A stretch of DNA of 64,000 bases. It comes from Moniliophthora roreri (lineage: Eukaryota > Basidiomycota > Agaricomycetes > Agaricales > Marasmiaceae). The position numbers were made by a program, and so were the translations under genes. Below the pieces are notes generated by a model that made no database searches, was not told the origin of the DNA, and was given only the letters and a program-made list of their open reading frames with translations. The stretch is taken from positions 372,001 through 436,000 of the forward strand of contig LATX02000174.1 of the NCBI GenBank assembly GCA_001466705.2, written 5' to 3'. Within the stretch, counting starts at the first letter, position 1; each line of letters opens with the position of its first letter. This document shows, one piece after another, positions 1 to 12,610 of the stretch.

Positions 1-418
1 TCAGATCCATCGGGCTATACTTACTGAACTACGATTCTTCAGAAAGTTACCGGCCGCCGTTTTACGTCGATGCACCCCCATCCGTGTAAGTTCGCTAGCC
101 CAATTCTGTGATCCTTCAAAAAGCTACGCACGGAATACTCGCTTTGGGGGTTAACTCTTAAACAAGGGCCTACCAGATGAGGAGTATCCTCCAGTGTTAA
201 TGAGTAGCAAAGAGCGAGGATAGCTGCAATTTGCCAGTTTGCTGTGTTCCGTCGGTTTTTAGGATTTGGATAAACGTGTAAATTCCTAATACTAGTGTAG
301 CTTATTTTTATCCAGGTACCATGTATTTCTACGTTCGTTACTCTGTCCGTTATCCTATATCTATACCAAGTAAAAGTACCACAAAATTTGTCCAAATTCG
401 TCTACTTTTGCTGAGCAA

Positions 419-2732
419 TCAGTTCTTGAGAGGCGCGACTACCGTTGCCTTTGTCTTGTTCAAATTGGCGATGGTCTCGTCATCCAATCCCAGGTGGGCT
501 TTGACAAGCTCTGGAGGTGTCAACGCAAGCCACTTTTAGAAGGTATTATGAGCGTCAGGTTGGACGAATAGAAGCACGATTTCACGAACCTGAGTCAGGC
601 TTATATCTTGGAAGCGGTCTGAGAATGGGGAAGCAGTGAGAAAAGGGAAATAACAGTGACGCCAGAGTAGAGCTGACCGGTGTTAAAGATCTCAAGGAAC
701 TTGAGCGTAGTGTTGCCGGTGTTCTCAACATAGTGGCCTGAAATCAGCCCCTGTGTTAGTATCATTCATTGTATTGATGGAAAGGAACCTCACCCATGGA
801 AGCTGGTACATAACCTGAGATTGAAGAAGGGAAGATTAGCTATTGTAGCTTGCGATTTTAATTCACGAACCGATGTCGCCGCTCTGTAATGACAATGCTG
901 AGCATCCGTCTTCAGAAGAGTATCACAAAACATACCTGGAAATTGAATGTCCTAGCGTTTCCTTGCGACGCAAATATCGTCACTCTTGCTTCACCTTCCC
1001 TAAAGAGCGGCATCAGGAGACGAGCCCAAGTCGATACGAAGGACTTACAAGAAGAACGCCCACTCGTCCTGAGTCGGGTGCCACTGAAGCCAGTAAAATG
1101 CTCAGATTTAGTAGTCTTTAGCCTTGGACGGTATCACTCACATGAAGCTCGCTAGGTCCGCAATGAGCTTCATACTGAAACAAAGGGAAGTTTAATAACT
1201 CACCGAAGTGCACCTGGTTCGACAGTGACTTCTGCCGCCGCAATCGTTGTCGAGATCTTGAAAGTCGTCGAGTCCACGATTTTCACGGTTCCACCAGCAA
1301 GTGGCGTAGGGGTCACTTCCGAGAGCGCGAAAGCATACGATTCAGGTACCTGACCTTGAGGGTCAGAAGGGGCTTCAGCCGATGTGGGAGGAGCTGAGTA
1401 GTAATAATGAGTATAAGCTAGTATAGTAGTCCTGAGATAAAGCACATACTTCCAGGGAATATATAAAGCTCCTTTGCGGGAATGCGGGAGAAGGCTTCTG
1501 GGTTATTGACTTGGAAGTTCTTCTGAATCACTAAAGAGAAGGATGAGGGAACTATCGGGTCCGCGTGATCCATGATACCTACCTTCGGCAGGTACGTGTG
1601 CAAGCCAGTCAGTGAGCTGTAACCAACAATCAGGCTTGCTCTAAAGTGAGAAATGGATGAAATTACAAGGAATGTCTCGTCTTCGCTGAAGTCACCGTCA
1701 GGGAACACCTTGAGGGATACGCATCAGTAACAAGAATATTCATCGCACACCATGGTAACGTACCAACAGGAACTCGGCGCCATCAGGATCATCTGCGGTT
1801 GCTTGTAACGAATGGGGAATCCCAGCTGGGAAGAACCAGAGATCTCCAGGTTTCTGTGGCGGCGGACGCCCAAGGTCAGATGTGACTCAAGCTGACGGCA
1901 TTATATGTATACTCACCACGTTAGCCACAAAGTTCCTTCCGTCCTGGTCAACGGCTGAAACCTGAGTGGTACCCTAGAAACAAGTAAGCGTTCTGATGAA
2001 CCCCTTGACTCCATTCTTTTTCGAATCACCTTGAGGACGTACGCCCACTGTAGAGACCATTCAGCGTTGAGATAGGGAAACGTACATCCAATATAACTGA
2101 CCTCTGATGTCTTGTGCCAGTGCATCTCGCGAATCGCTCCAGCTTCGAGCCTCATGTTGACACCTGCCATTTCTGGAGATCATCGTGACGTGTCAAGGAC
2201 GATATGCTTTAGAAAGAAGATGTAGCCTTACTCTGGGCGAGAGGCATCACGGCAGCTGTGATGGCAATGCGAAATTAACCGAGTTTCGTGTTCGTAGGAA
2301 ACAATACACCTACTGTTTTGCTGCCGAGCCCATCCGCCAGTCTGGATACGGTTCGAACTGAAGCTGAAGGGCCACTTGGCGTTACCACTTGATATCAAAA
2401 GGTAAAGCAATGTGAAGTGGAAAGAAGAATAGAAGTACATACACCTGACCATTATCAGTAGTTGGTGGTGCAAGCAAATCGGCATTCTGCAATTCTAATG
2501 GAACGTTAACTGGACCGAGAATGGAAGCACCCAACGAGCCCCTGATCGGTTTGGGTGCAGAAGCAGGGCTATCTGGTCCCCAGAGAGGGTAATTCGGGTC
2601 TGTGCTCGCATAAGGAACTGTCGCAGTCGGATCTGCAGCAGAAGAACTTGAGCTTGGCGATGTAGGAGCTGTGAGTGTGAGGCGACAGAGTGCGAGAAGA
2701 GCAAAAAGGGCCGAGAAGCGCAGAGAAGACAT
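419..2732 (-). CDS. Secreted oxalate decarboxylase (bicupin), copy A
   Basis: Predicted to split oxalate into formate and CO2 outside the cell or in the wall, using Mn. Reading the minus strand gives 19 short exons that close in frame (1317 nt, 438 aa): exon 1 2732-2443, then 2387-2314, 2255-2232, 2172-2102, 2047-2030, 1973-1917, 1853-1764, 1708-1667, 1616-1583, 1530-1450, 1393-1204 and eight smaller ones to the stop at 419. The N-terminus is a signal peptide ending near APTSP. Cupin 1 shows GAIREMHWHK (metal-binding HxH, then Glu) and PAGIPHSLQ (second metal His); the lid loop reads FSEDETF. Cupin 2 shows RELHWHPTQDEW and GHYVENTGN. All metal ligands I can place are present, so the gene looks functional. 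It is the downstream member of a tandem pair with the gene at 4650-6934. Family assignment is secure; substrate preference is by family analogy. Confidence 0.93.
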
Positions 2733-2790
2733 TCTAAGAGTGCTAAACGTGAAGGGATGAGCTCTATGCCTTACCTCTCAATGTGGTGCC

Positions 2791-2800
2791 TCTTTTATAG
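2791..2800 (-). promoter_or_regulatory. TATA box of oxalate decarboxylase A
   Basis: CTATAAAAGA on the minus strand, about 60 nt before the start codon. The paralogue at 6934 has TATAAAAG at the same distance, so the core promoter was duplicated with the gene. Confidence 0.7.
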
Positions 2801-4649
2801 GCAAGGCTATAAGCAAAATGGGGAAGATCCTACGACTACGGACAAAATCGGTGAATGAAAATGAGAAGTCGCGCCTATAGATTTGTGATAAGCATCAATG
2901 AGGAACGTAAATGGCCATCGTAAACCTGCAATCGAGTACTCATGGTTAATCAGTGAAGTAATATCGATACGAGGGCACAATGCTACCCTCGAACTATGAT
3001 CGACGACACGAAATGCGATGTTGCATGCCTGTAATGACCAAAAGCCAGACTGAAATGGTAAATTCGTGCAATGGAAGCCTGGATGTGTGAACTCATGAGG
3101 TCAATAATGAAAATGACGCCCAAACATCATGTGTATAAAATTAGATGACAGCAGTCGGGCACTACGGTCACCCATCAAGGCGCAGCATTGAGGTCATCGA
3201 GAAGTTTAACTCCCCGACGTGAAGACGGTGAAAAACGGAATTCCATGAAAAACGTATAATTTACACGTACACTTGCGTGGTCTTCGGGCAAAACGCGGCC
3301 AGCAATACACCTGTCAGGCACCATTAGCAAGCGTATTCCATGGTTTTCCGGTGGACCGTTAGATTCAAAAGTTGAAGAAGAAACCGCGATTGGTTACAAT
3401 TTGGCCATATGGGCACGCATTGACTCTGAACAGGACAGTGAGGTTTGGGACTGATGACCATAGCAACAGCGGGTCCTATAGGACTGGTTCCACGATTTTC
3501 CGACTGGCCGTTACGAGAAGCGAATCTTTCCGGATTTGGGTGTACGGAAAGGCGTTACTGCTGTGAGCAAGGCTATAAGATCATCCTTCCCCAAGGACTG
3601 GGGCGACCATGTCGGAGTACTAGTTCATTAGCCCGTCTGATGTCCAATGTAGCGCTCGTCAAAGCGGAAATAATTTGGCCCGAACATGGAGCAGCCAGTG
3701 CACATTTTTCGTAAGCCATGTGAACTTGTGTGTTGAAGCAGTGCTCGCCTTGACTTGCAGTGAGTGAGCTCACTGAGAAGGTCGGGGCAGCCCATCAGCT
3801 TTGGAACGCTAGGATCTGGCCTGCACGATGGTGAGAGCGACTCTGGCCTCGAAGAGAAGCCTAAAGTGCATTTAATGAAAGCGTCTTAGTGGAGAATTCA
3901 TATTCGGCTCGCCTATGAGATGCCTCGGAGATCATGCCTGTTCCGACGGAGCTTCAGGCATGAAGTACATCAGGACAATAACCACTCCTTCTAAACTGTA
4001 GGAAGAATATTATTTGAGATAGAAAAGTGATGCTTTGTGGTTTGCACTTGCGTCCGAAGATCCACGCGAGATGTCCCATCTACTGTCGAGATTGAAATCG
4101 GATTTGTTTGCCAGCGAAGCGCACTTGGTATAATCTCCTTTCCACCTGCGGTCTCCAACATGACATCCGGTCAATCAGCTAAATACCCCGAAGATTAGAG
4201 TCAAAAATAGCAGTTCTTGCTGGCATTTCGACGCACTGTAAACAAACGACGGCTAATCACCAGCGTTTGGTTCTTCGGAATTACTTCGGAATACACTATT
4301 TTGATTAGGGATGAGCGACTAATCTTGAAACCAAACTATATGAAAGTCGGAAGGAAGCGAGTTTCGGTTCTGAAGTGCCATTCATAGCTATAAAATCAAA
4401 GAGAGATGGTGTTACAAAAGATGGGATTCGGATTCCCAACGTTCACACGGCTCCATTACACGTAGTAAACCACGTGCGTGGTCTAGAACATTTTCGAATA
4501 GCTGGTCCTACTTATGTTACAGTTGTTACGGTTGTTTGTGTCCTTATCGTTATACATGCGTTGTCCTATATCCTTAGCTCCTTCTAATAAGACGCCCATG
4601 ATTGGCGTCCGGAGTCATATCAGCGGTTGGCTTGCCTCGGCTGTTCCAC
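2801..4649. other. Intergenic between the two oxalate decarboxylases
   Basis: It holds the upstream region of copy A. No recognisable gene. A 70-codon plus-strand frame at 4375-4587 ends in a strongly hydrophobic stretch (VTVVTVVCVLIVI) but has no further support and I do not call it a gene. Confidence 0.5.
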
Positions 4650-6934
4650 TTAGTCAGACACTTTAAGAGGCGCCACTACCGTCGCCTTCGTCTTGTTCAA
4701 ATGAGCCATTGTCTCCTCGTCAAACCCTAAATGAGCTTGCACGAGCTCCGGAGGTGTCAACGCCAGCCACTGCATGAAATATATAAGTTTCGTCACAGTG
4801 AGTTCAAGATGGCACGAACCTGAGTTAAGCTAATATCCTGGAAACGATCTGGGAAAAGGAATGTGAAGAGGTACACTACAGACGATAAAGGATAACGTAC
4901 CGGTGTTGAAGATCTCGAGAAATTTGAGTGTGGTATTTCCTGTGTTCTCGACATAGTGACCTGCGCACCGTCGTTAGGCTGCTACGTCAAAACAGACAAA
5001 AACTTACCCATCGAAGCTGGTATATAAGCTGGGGAGAAGGGGTGAGAATACCTTATATGGATCGACACTATAATGGACTAACCAATGTCGCCACTCTATC
5101 GTGACAATAATGAGCATCATTTGAAGCGGATTACGGTGCCGCATACCTGGTAATCAAACGTTCTCGCGTTCGATTGCGATGCAAACAGTGTAACTCTGCC
5201 TTGACCTTCACTGAATAACAGTGTCAGAATGAACAATGGAAAAGTGGATACAAGAAACTCACAGGAAGTACGTCCACTCGTCCATCGTAGGGTGCCACTA
5301 GGAGTGAACAAGGTTCAATTGTGAGTTAGCAGTGTCGAGGATCGACTGCATGACTATCACTCACATGGAGTTCGCTAGGCCCGCAATGAGTTTGACATCG
5401 AAATAAGGGAATCGTTGACACTCACCGAAGTGCACCGGGCTCGACAGTGACCTCAGCAGCCGCAATCGTCGTGGAGAACTTGAAAATAGTCGAGTCCACG
5501 ATCTTCACACTTCCGCCAGCGAGAGGTGTAGGAGTCACTTCAGATAGCGCGTACGCATACGGTTCAGGAACCTGTCCTTGAGGGTCAGAAGGAGCCTGAG
5601 AAGTTGTCGGAGGTGCTGAATGAGAATGGTTAGCATCAACCAGACGACCGCAGAATAGGCACATACTTCCGGGGAATATGTAGAGCTGCTTAGCAGGGAT
5701 ACGAGAGAATGCCTGAGGATTGCTTATTCCAAAGTTCTTTTCGATAACTAGATAACAAAGTGAGAAAGTCGTGCAGTTGGGAGAATTAATGGTATGTACC
5801 TTCCATGGGTACGTGTGCAAGCCAGTCGGTAAGCTGCAACAATGTCAAAGCTGTCCCAGAACCAAGAGGCAAAAGACTCACGAGGAAGGTATCATCTTCG
5901 CTGAAATTCCCATCCGGGAACACCTTGAGCATACGCGTCAATATTCGGGTCGTACTCTAAGCATACCAAGCTAACGTACCAGCAAAAACTCAGCACCATC
6001 TGGATCGTCAGCAGTCGCTTGCAATGCGTGAGGAACACCGGCGGGGAAGAACCAGAGGTCACCAGCTTTCTGTATCAAAACTCGTCAAAACGATCTTTGA
6101 CCACGGCGGGGTAAAAGTAAACGTACGACATTCGCCACAAAGTTCCTGCCGTTCTGGTCAACAGCTGAGACCTGCATGGTACCCTAGAAACAAAGTAAGC
6201 ATCTTCTCGAAGAGGCAGTTCCCTTGTTTCGAATTACCTTGAGGACGTATGACCACTGTCAAAAGATTCAGGAGCGTGCAAGAATACATCAATTGAATGT
6301 AGCCACCTCCGATGTCTTGTGCCAGTGCATTTCACGGATCGCACCAGCCTCGAGCCTCATGTTGACACCAGCCATATCTACGGAGTGAGACGATACGCGT
6401 CAAAAAGAGCGTACGTTATTGTAACATAGCCTTACTCTGAGCAATAGGCATCACGGCGGCTGCAAGAGCGACAGATCAGTTGACTCATCCGATTCGGGGG
6501 CAAGAGCATGTACCATTCTGTTGTCGTGCCCATCCACCAGTTTGAATACGATTCGGACTGAAGCTGAAGGGCCACTTGGCATTTCCGCTGCGTATATAAG
6601 GCGTGTAAGTAATCGGAAGTAAGAGGGAAGATCAAAGCACATACACTTGGCCATTATCAGTCGTTGGTGGTGCAAGGAGGTCCGAGTTCTGCAATTCCAT
6701 TGGAATATTATCCGGACCTATAATAGAGGCGCCAAGAGAGCCCCTGATAGGTTGAGGTGTGGAAGCAGGGCTTTCCGGATACCACAGAGGATTATTCGGA
6801 GCTGTTCCCGCGAAAGCAATTGTAGCAGTCGAACTTGGAGCAGAAGAGCTCAAACTCGGAGAGGTTGGGGCACCAAGTGCGAGACGAGAAAGCCCCAAAA
6901 GAGTGAGAAGCACTGAGCTGCACAGAGAAGACAT
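4650..6934 (-). CDS. Secreted oxalate decarboxylase (bicupin), copy B
   Basis: Tandem paralogue of the gene at 419-2732, same strand and the same intron pattern where compared. Exon 1 (6934-6645) is 290 nt, exactly as long as exon 1 of copy A, and encodes a signal peptide followed by PIRGSLGASIIGP and LLAPPTTDNGQ. Later exons give MAGVNMRLEAGAIREMHWHK (cupin 1 HxH), VFPDGNFSEDDTF (lid loop), AAAEVTVEPGALR, RELH then WHPTMDEWTYFL (cupin 2), and finish ATVVAPLKVSD at the stop 4652-4650. I traced the diagnostic exons but did not sum every boundary. Predicted role is breakdown of oxalate to formate and CO2. Compared with copy A, position Q is M in WHPTMDEW and the C-terminus differs by a few residues. 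Probably functional. Confidence 0.9.
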
Positions 6935-6996
6935 TGTGAGAAGGAGTAAAGTTTGAGGAGTCGAGTTCTGATGTCCTACCTCTCAAACTAAAGACT

Positions 6997-7004
6997 CTTT
7001 TATA
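6997..7004 (-). promoter_or_regulatory. TATA box of oxalate decarboxylase B
   Basis: TATAAAAG on the minus strand about 65 nt upstream of the start at 6934, matching the element in front of copy A. Confidence 0.7.
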
Positions 7005-7009
7005 CACCA

Positions 7010-8809
7010 GCTCCTAATCAGATTGCGGGATGTTACCAACCACGGCAGGCAATGACAAAGCCAGATTTTTGGGGACAGCATCGGTGAAGAACGTAGCCGT
7101 TCATCAGAAACGTATGTTCGAGTATAGATATCCTTGGTGCAGTAGCATCGATATGAAGATGCGAGGGTTTGCTACAGAGTCATAAGATTGTTGAGAAGGC
7201 TGAATGTGACGTTCCTGAGACTAAAAGCGAGGTTAAAAATATGATTTGCGCTATGAAAAGATCGGTAGCCCGCCGATCTCGAGTCAAAATCTAAAATCGT
7301 CTCCTCACCCGACACAGGATGTCAACATTGAAGATAAAAATAAGTGCAAAGCACATCAGGCTATCAACATTGAATGAGCGCAGCACCAAGTATAGTGACC
7401 GATGCTGAATAATGCATAGCTTCGTTGGAGTGTGGCCACGCGGCTTTCTGTAGAGATGACCGATCAGTAACGGCAACGCCTGAAAAACGTGTAGTACATA
7501 CCATCCTGAGTGCTAATTCCATAATTTTAAGCGAACAGGTAATGCCTTTATGGATAAGGCTGGTGTCATGAACTCCCGAACAACTGTTATGAAAACAGTC
7601 CATCGATCCGAGTAGGTAGTTGGGCGAAATAACCTTACAAACTCCAAGTAACGATAAGATCAATCTTCTATCGGGAGGTGAACACCCGATAGCAGCGTTC
7701 GCTGGAGCATGTTGTAAACATCTCAGTCTTCCATGCTCGGCAAAATGATCCGTTCCAAACATGGATCGTCAACATCTTTTCATAAGTTATTATAGCCCAA
7801 ATAACGCTGACGAGGATGGGGTCAATGTTAAACCAGGTATTGAATATCATAGCTGAACTCAACGTGATGCAACTGCTGCGTAGCACGATACCTCCGCGCA
7901 GTACTACAGTGCTTCGTGACATTGCTGATGCACATGGTGCTCTTGACGTGGCAAAAGGTTTTCTGCTTCGAATACGAGGCTGTATCGATCACCGTATGTG
8001 GAGTTTTCAATCTAAGCAATGGTTGAGGGAGCGGATGCAAACACCAATCCATGGTATGATGAGGCTATTCCTGGGCAACTTGGTAGTGAAGCACCATATC
8101 GAGCACTCGAACAGACATCTTTAGCTTGGGTAGGTCGTACTGTGGTTTCTACGCGTCTGAAACGTCTGCCTTCGTTTGTTGAAGAGAGGTTGAGGTAAGG
8201 CTCCGGTCGTGGTTCGCGGCGTTGTTTGGAGAGTGGACATGCCACGTGCTGTGATGTCAACGAAAGCTAGTTTTGTTAATGACGGAAGTGGATCTATGAC
8301 TTTAAGATTCTATTCGGTATCAACCATGACAAACTCAGCACGACGTAGAATGCATGACCCTCGTCACTCTGAGGAGACAGATATACCTAGGCGAGATGGT
8401 ATCATTGACAACGAGCTCCCTTCTTTTCGAAGAGCGGGGTATAGATAATCCATCCTGAATAGGTTGTCAGTCCGCCTGGAAGAGTTGACGTTGCATGACC
8501 TCATCCTTGTGCTGTACGTGATTGTACTAGACAACACCGACAAGTTCGGTGTGATCTGTCTCGAGGACAGAAGAGACGACACAGCACTTTTACGCATGGT
8601 AGTGACAGCCCACCCGGATACGAATCGTCAATACTTCCTCACTACCAGCCACCATCACGACGTCTTGGAAATATCCGCGGCATCTCGCCAGCGTCGATAT
8701 TGACGGCAGCACTCTACCCTGTCGATCACTACCGAAGTTTCACGAAAGCACCCACGGCCTGCCTCGAATGGTGACACCTACCAGTACCTCCAGCCTGCTA
8801 ATGAGAGTG
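7010..8809. other. Gene-poor stretch
   Basis: Only overlapping short frames on both strands (for example minus 7364-7762 and plus 7816-8124), none with a recognisable domain or a convincing exon chain. I see no gene here. Confidence 0.4.
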
Positions 8810-11400
8810 TAGTGAGGGGTCGATATAATGGAAGAGGAGTTCCAAGGCGGGGCACTGGGTAGTTGCAATGTAATGCAATGGAGAGAGATAGTACCGATGA
8901 CTCCAGCATAACAGCTATACATCATAGGAACTCCATTCGCTGACCAGAACGCGAAGTGGGGTACGAAGGATTGGATATGTATTAACAAGAACGGTGGACG
9001 AAGCTCCCGAGCAGGGATGAGTTGGTAGCCTCAATCTGTTTAGGCGAAACCGACAACGATGAGCATGGTGATGTCTCGTTGCGAGTCTTGATTAGGGCTC
9101 AGAATGGCCGAATAGCTGCTCGATATACCGAGGAACGTCAATGACGTAGCGATAGTAACACTGACTCCTACATTATGAATGCTGATGCCCCAGTTTGTGC
9201 TGTATCCTGTATCCTGTATCGAGAAGATTCTTCTACAGGACCCAGGTTCCTCCTCGGAAAGGTGCGCTGTGTGGGGTTCTCGAGTTTCGACGATGCGAGT
9301 GGCTATTCATCGGCAGCTGGTCCTGGTACCGGTTGCGCTATCCCAAGTCGAAATTTTGCTACCTCGCGGCTGTGGCCCCATTCCATCCCTTCCATGTATA
9401 GGATACGTCAATCCCGGATCCGTACAAGGTGATATCACGATACAGACACAAAGAGGTGCCCCTGGTAGTATCGAAGGTTCGCGATGGTACACTGGAGAGG
9501 CACCTTCGACCCTCTATACTCCAGCTTCGGATATGGGATGACGGAGCGTCAAACAGCAACCACAAGCTCTGGTCCCGAAGGCTACCAGAGCACCACGGCT
9601 GGGTGACCTGCAGTATGAATCCCGGATACCTCGAGATGATATGTTGCTCTGACTCGGGATCCTGCTGAGTATCCCCAGTTGTGGTACCATTCTATCCATT
9701 CGGCGAAAAGGGTGTGCCCTGATTCCAGGTATAATACAGAAACAGACGAAACGTGGACCCTGGTAGTGTCGAAGGATCTTGTAGGTGAAACGATTGGTAA
9801 TGGTCGTAACGAAACCGGCGATCTGGAGGCAATACCGACAACGAAAGCAGCTCCTAGGTGACAGCGACCAAAGCTGGTACACCGGATACATCTGAGCGCG
9901 TTGTGATGCTTTCAAAAGTTCCAGTTATGGTGGTGACCCGTGAGGTGGTATCGAGAATGGGAATGAGTGGTCGCGCGCCGCGGCGGCGTAGCGTATGCTG
10001 TCTGTTCCATCGCTAGGGAAGAAGAATGCCCGACATGAGATGCCTCGATGATAGCTAGCAGTATCACACGACATCGTCCAGCGAACCTGGTGACATCCTT
10101 CAAAACGCTTATTGGGAGCCAGATTCAACGCTAATACCGAATGTATCTGCTCGAAGAGGTATCATCGGCCGCTACACACTCGGGCTGGACCTTGATGTCT
10201 ACTCAGGCACTACATTCAGCGGGGAAGGCAGGAGGCGTGGCCTTGCGGAAGTAGTAAAGTGCTGGTTGCAGCTGCGTAGCCAAATGTTTTATCGACTCGA
10301 GCAGCGTTGGGAGAGTCCTATACCGCTCGCGGCGCTATGGAGCACTACAATCCACGATAAGGAAATGAAGTAGCGGAATGCAGAGCGACAGGGATGTGGG
10401 TAGAGTGGAGCAGGCACCATCTTCGAGTTGGTGTCGAGCAGGAAAACGATCTCGGAGCATGAAGTGTCTCCAGGATGTCTCTGGTATCGAGGGTAATATG
10501 GCAATAATCAGATCTTCTTGGTCTTCATAGCCTAAACACGGAGAGAACATCACTAAGAGCGAACGCTCGAAGACGGTGACACATGCCTGGCGTTTTCGAC
10601 GCTGAACCGTAACACCAATAGCTCAAATTCTGTCCTAGGCGACACGTGACAGCCGCCAACACCTGCATAGATGTACCGTCCCCGGGACGCCAGACTTCAA
10701 AACGACTCGTGGGTAGAACAGAGAACTGTCGGACAATAGATGGCCGGTGATGGGGTCTTTATAGTGCAGGGAGAAGGCATGTCAGAGGAGCGGTAGCCTT
10801 TTGCGCCAGTGGTGCACCGACGAAGAGGATCGTTTGGTGTTTTCGCTGACATTGACAACAAGTGCTTTCGATTGCGTCTGACATGTCGGTGTTTCAAGTG
10901 ATATCGACTACTCTGAATAGTGAGAAGCAGCGGAAACATGAACGTGAACGTGATATCTTGTTCAAAAATGTGGGGTGAGGGTGAGATGGATTGGGATACG
11001 CGAATTGTGAGAGGGTTTGATCGAGCAGTCCGGAGAACATTTGTTTGTCGAAGGTTGCTGAGTACTGAGCTTGAGAGGATGTCATTTCTGTGGAGACGTC
11101 ATCCGTCATCAGCATAGTTGAGATGTCGAATGAACGGCGAGACATACCTTATCTATCTCCAGCCCAAGTCGAATATCCAACGCTATCCCTTCGCTTCTTC
11201 GATGGAAGCGTCGTCTTCGAGCGATACTTATTGAGATTTAGCAGCGTAATTAGGCTACATGAACCTTCGGAAACTCTGTAAGTCGAGTCTCATCGTGCTA
11301 AGATTTTAGGGAAAGGATGTGCGTGTGGAAGATGCAACCGAGCTCGGGGCCGCGGCTGGGGCTGGAGCTTTCGCACGACTACACGTGACGGGGTTCCAAC
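8810..11400 (-). repeat. Dispersed decayed repeat R1, copy 1
   Basis: Co-linear by eye with 40180-42350 over most of its length (shared blocks near 8890/40245, 9465/40785, 10180/41115, 10500/41400, 10920/41815, 11200/42095 and 11365/42310), and partly with 23390-24600 and 43140-43680. All four copies have the same orientation. Read on the minus strand, the right part encodes SLEDDASIEEAKG before a stop, where the 40-42 kb copy has PEEDRDALIQKTKDSVGWW. This suggests a decayed multi-exon protein gene or element. Family not recognised. Confidence 0.65.
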
Positions 11401-12610
11401 GCTTCCTCTAAATCGAAGGGGGTCGGGAGGCTCCCCTGTAGGCTGGTATAGCGAACCCCCCAGAGTTAAACCTCATCTACATTATGGTTCCAGCTTCATC
11501 TATGTTATCATGGACAAAGGCGGGCATTACGTCATAACATTTCCAAATTTGGCACCTAATCTGGTCAAAAACTTCGTCCGGAGCGTTGAAAGACGCTGAG
11601 CAATGAGGGTCCTAAACAGCCACCGCCCTCTGCGATCGCAGATACAGCTCAGCAGATAGCTTATAGATATTGAGTTTATACAGACTCATAGATTGCTCAT
11701 AGAACCACGCACGGATACTATGTGTGGCGCAGCGGCATTGTTCACATCAACATTATTGATAGCGAATTCCCACCCACTCCATCTTAGACCCTTATACTCG
11801 TGATACTGATCGCATTTAGCGTCAGCGTTCCGTTCAGTAGGTCCCATGTTACCGGTAGGCCCTGTGGAGTGAGACATTGATGATTGAAAGCGCCCTACTG
11901 AGTTGTTGGGACAACTCGGAGGTACTTGCGCTGATGAAAGTGCCGCTAGTATTGTCAGCAAGTTCAAAACAGAAAGCTTCAATTTCTGACTGCTTTGACA
12001 CAATCAAGAATTTCAGGGACTCTATACTGATGAGGAATCATGGCAGGACCAAGGCGGAAAGCTTAATCTTCGACTCGGACTTTGGCATGGACAAAACGAA
12101 AGCCACTCCACTGATATGAAGGACTATCAATTTTGAATTGACCAAAATGCGGTGAGGGCGAGAACAGGGAGTGGCGTTAAGTGCTGAGCGCTGAGCGCTG
12201 AGAGCCAGACCCTCTGAAAATGGATGTTTGAAGCGAGGCAATCTAGAATTCTCGATCAAAACTAACCAAGAATGTTCGGATACGACGTGCATGATGGCGC
12301 GCACCTATATACAGAAATCCTATGGGAATCTTAATGATGTCAGAAAGGAACAAGGAGATAGTGTGAGAGTGCACACGGGGCTAGATCCCCTGTGACTGCT
12401 CTAAAGCCGTCGTCTTCGGTGGACTTCAAACTTTATCACAGGAGCGCGCCCTCCTCGTCGATGATACATCAGTATTCATTAATCCATACGAAGATGGGAT
12501 CAATGGAAAAAAAAATCAGAAAAGGAATGATGAAAAACTTGAAAGAAAGAATAGAATTGTTGACAACGACAACTCGCACAAAGGGCTGAACCGAGCAAGG
12601 GGCTTATAAT
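11401..12610. other. Gene-poor stretch with one small uncertain frame
   Basis: A minus-strand frame at 11686-12003 (105 codons) starts with a hydrophobic stretch (LSVLNLLTILAALSSAQ) that could be a signal peptide and ends in INNVDVNNAAAPHIVSVRG. No homologue recognised; could be a small secreted protein or chance. The rest shows nothing I can support. Confidence 0.3.

Noticed and set aside
1..418. Minus-strand frame 39-395 (118 codons)
   Set aside because: No recognised domain, no conserved start context, and it lies at the window edge; not enough to call a gene.
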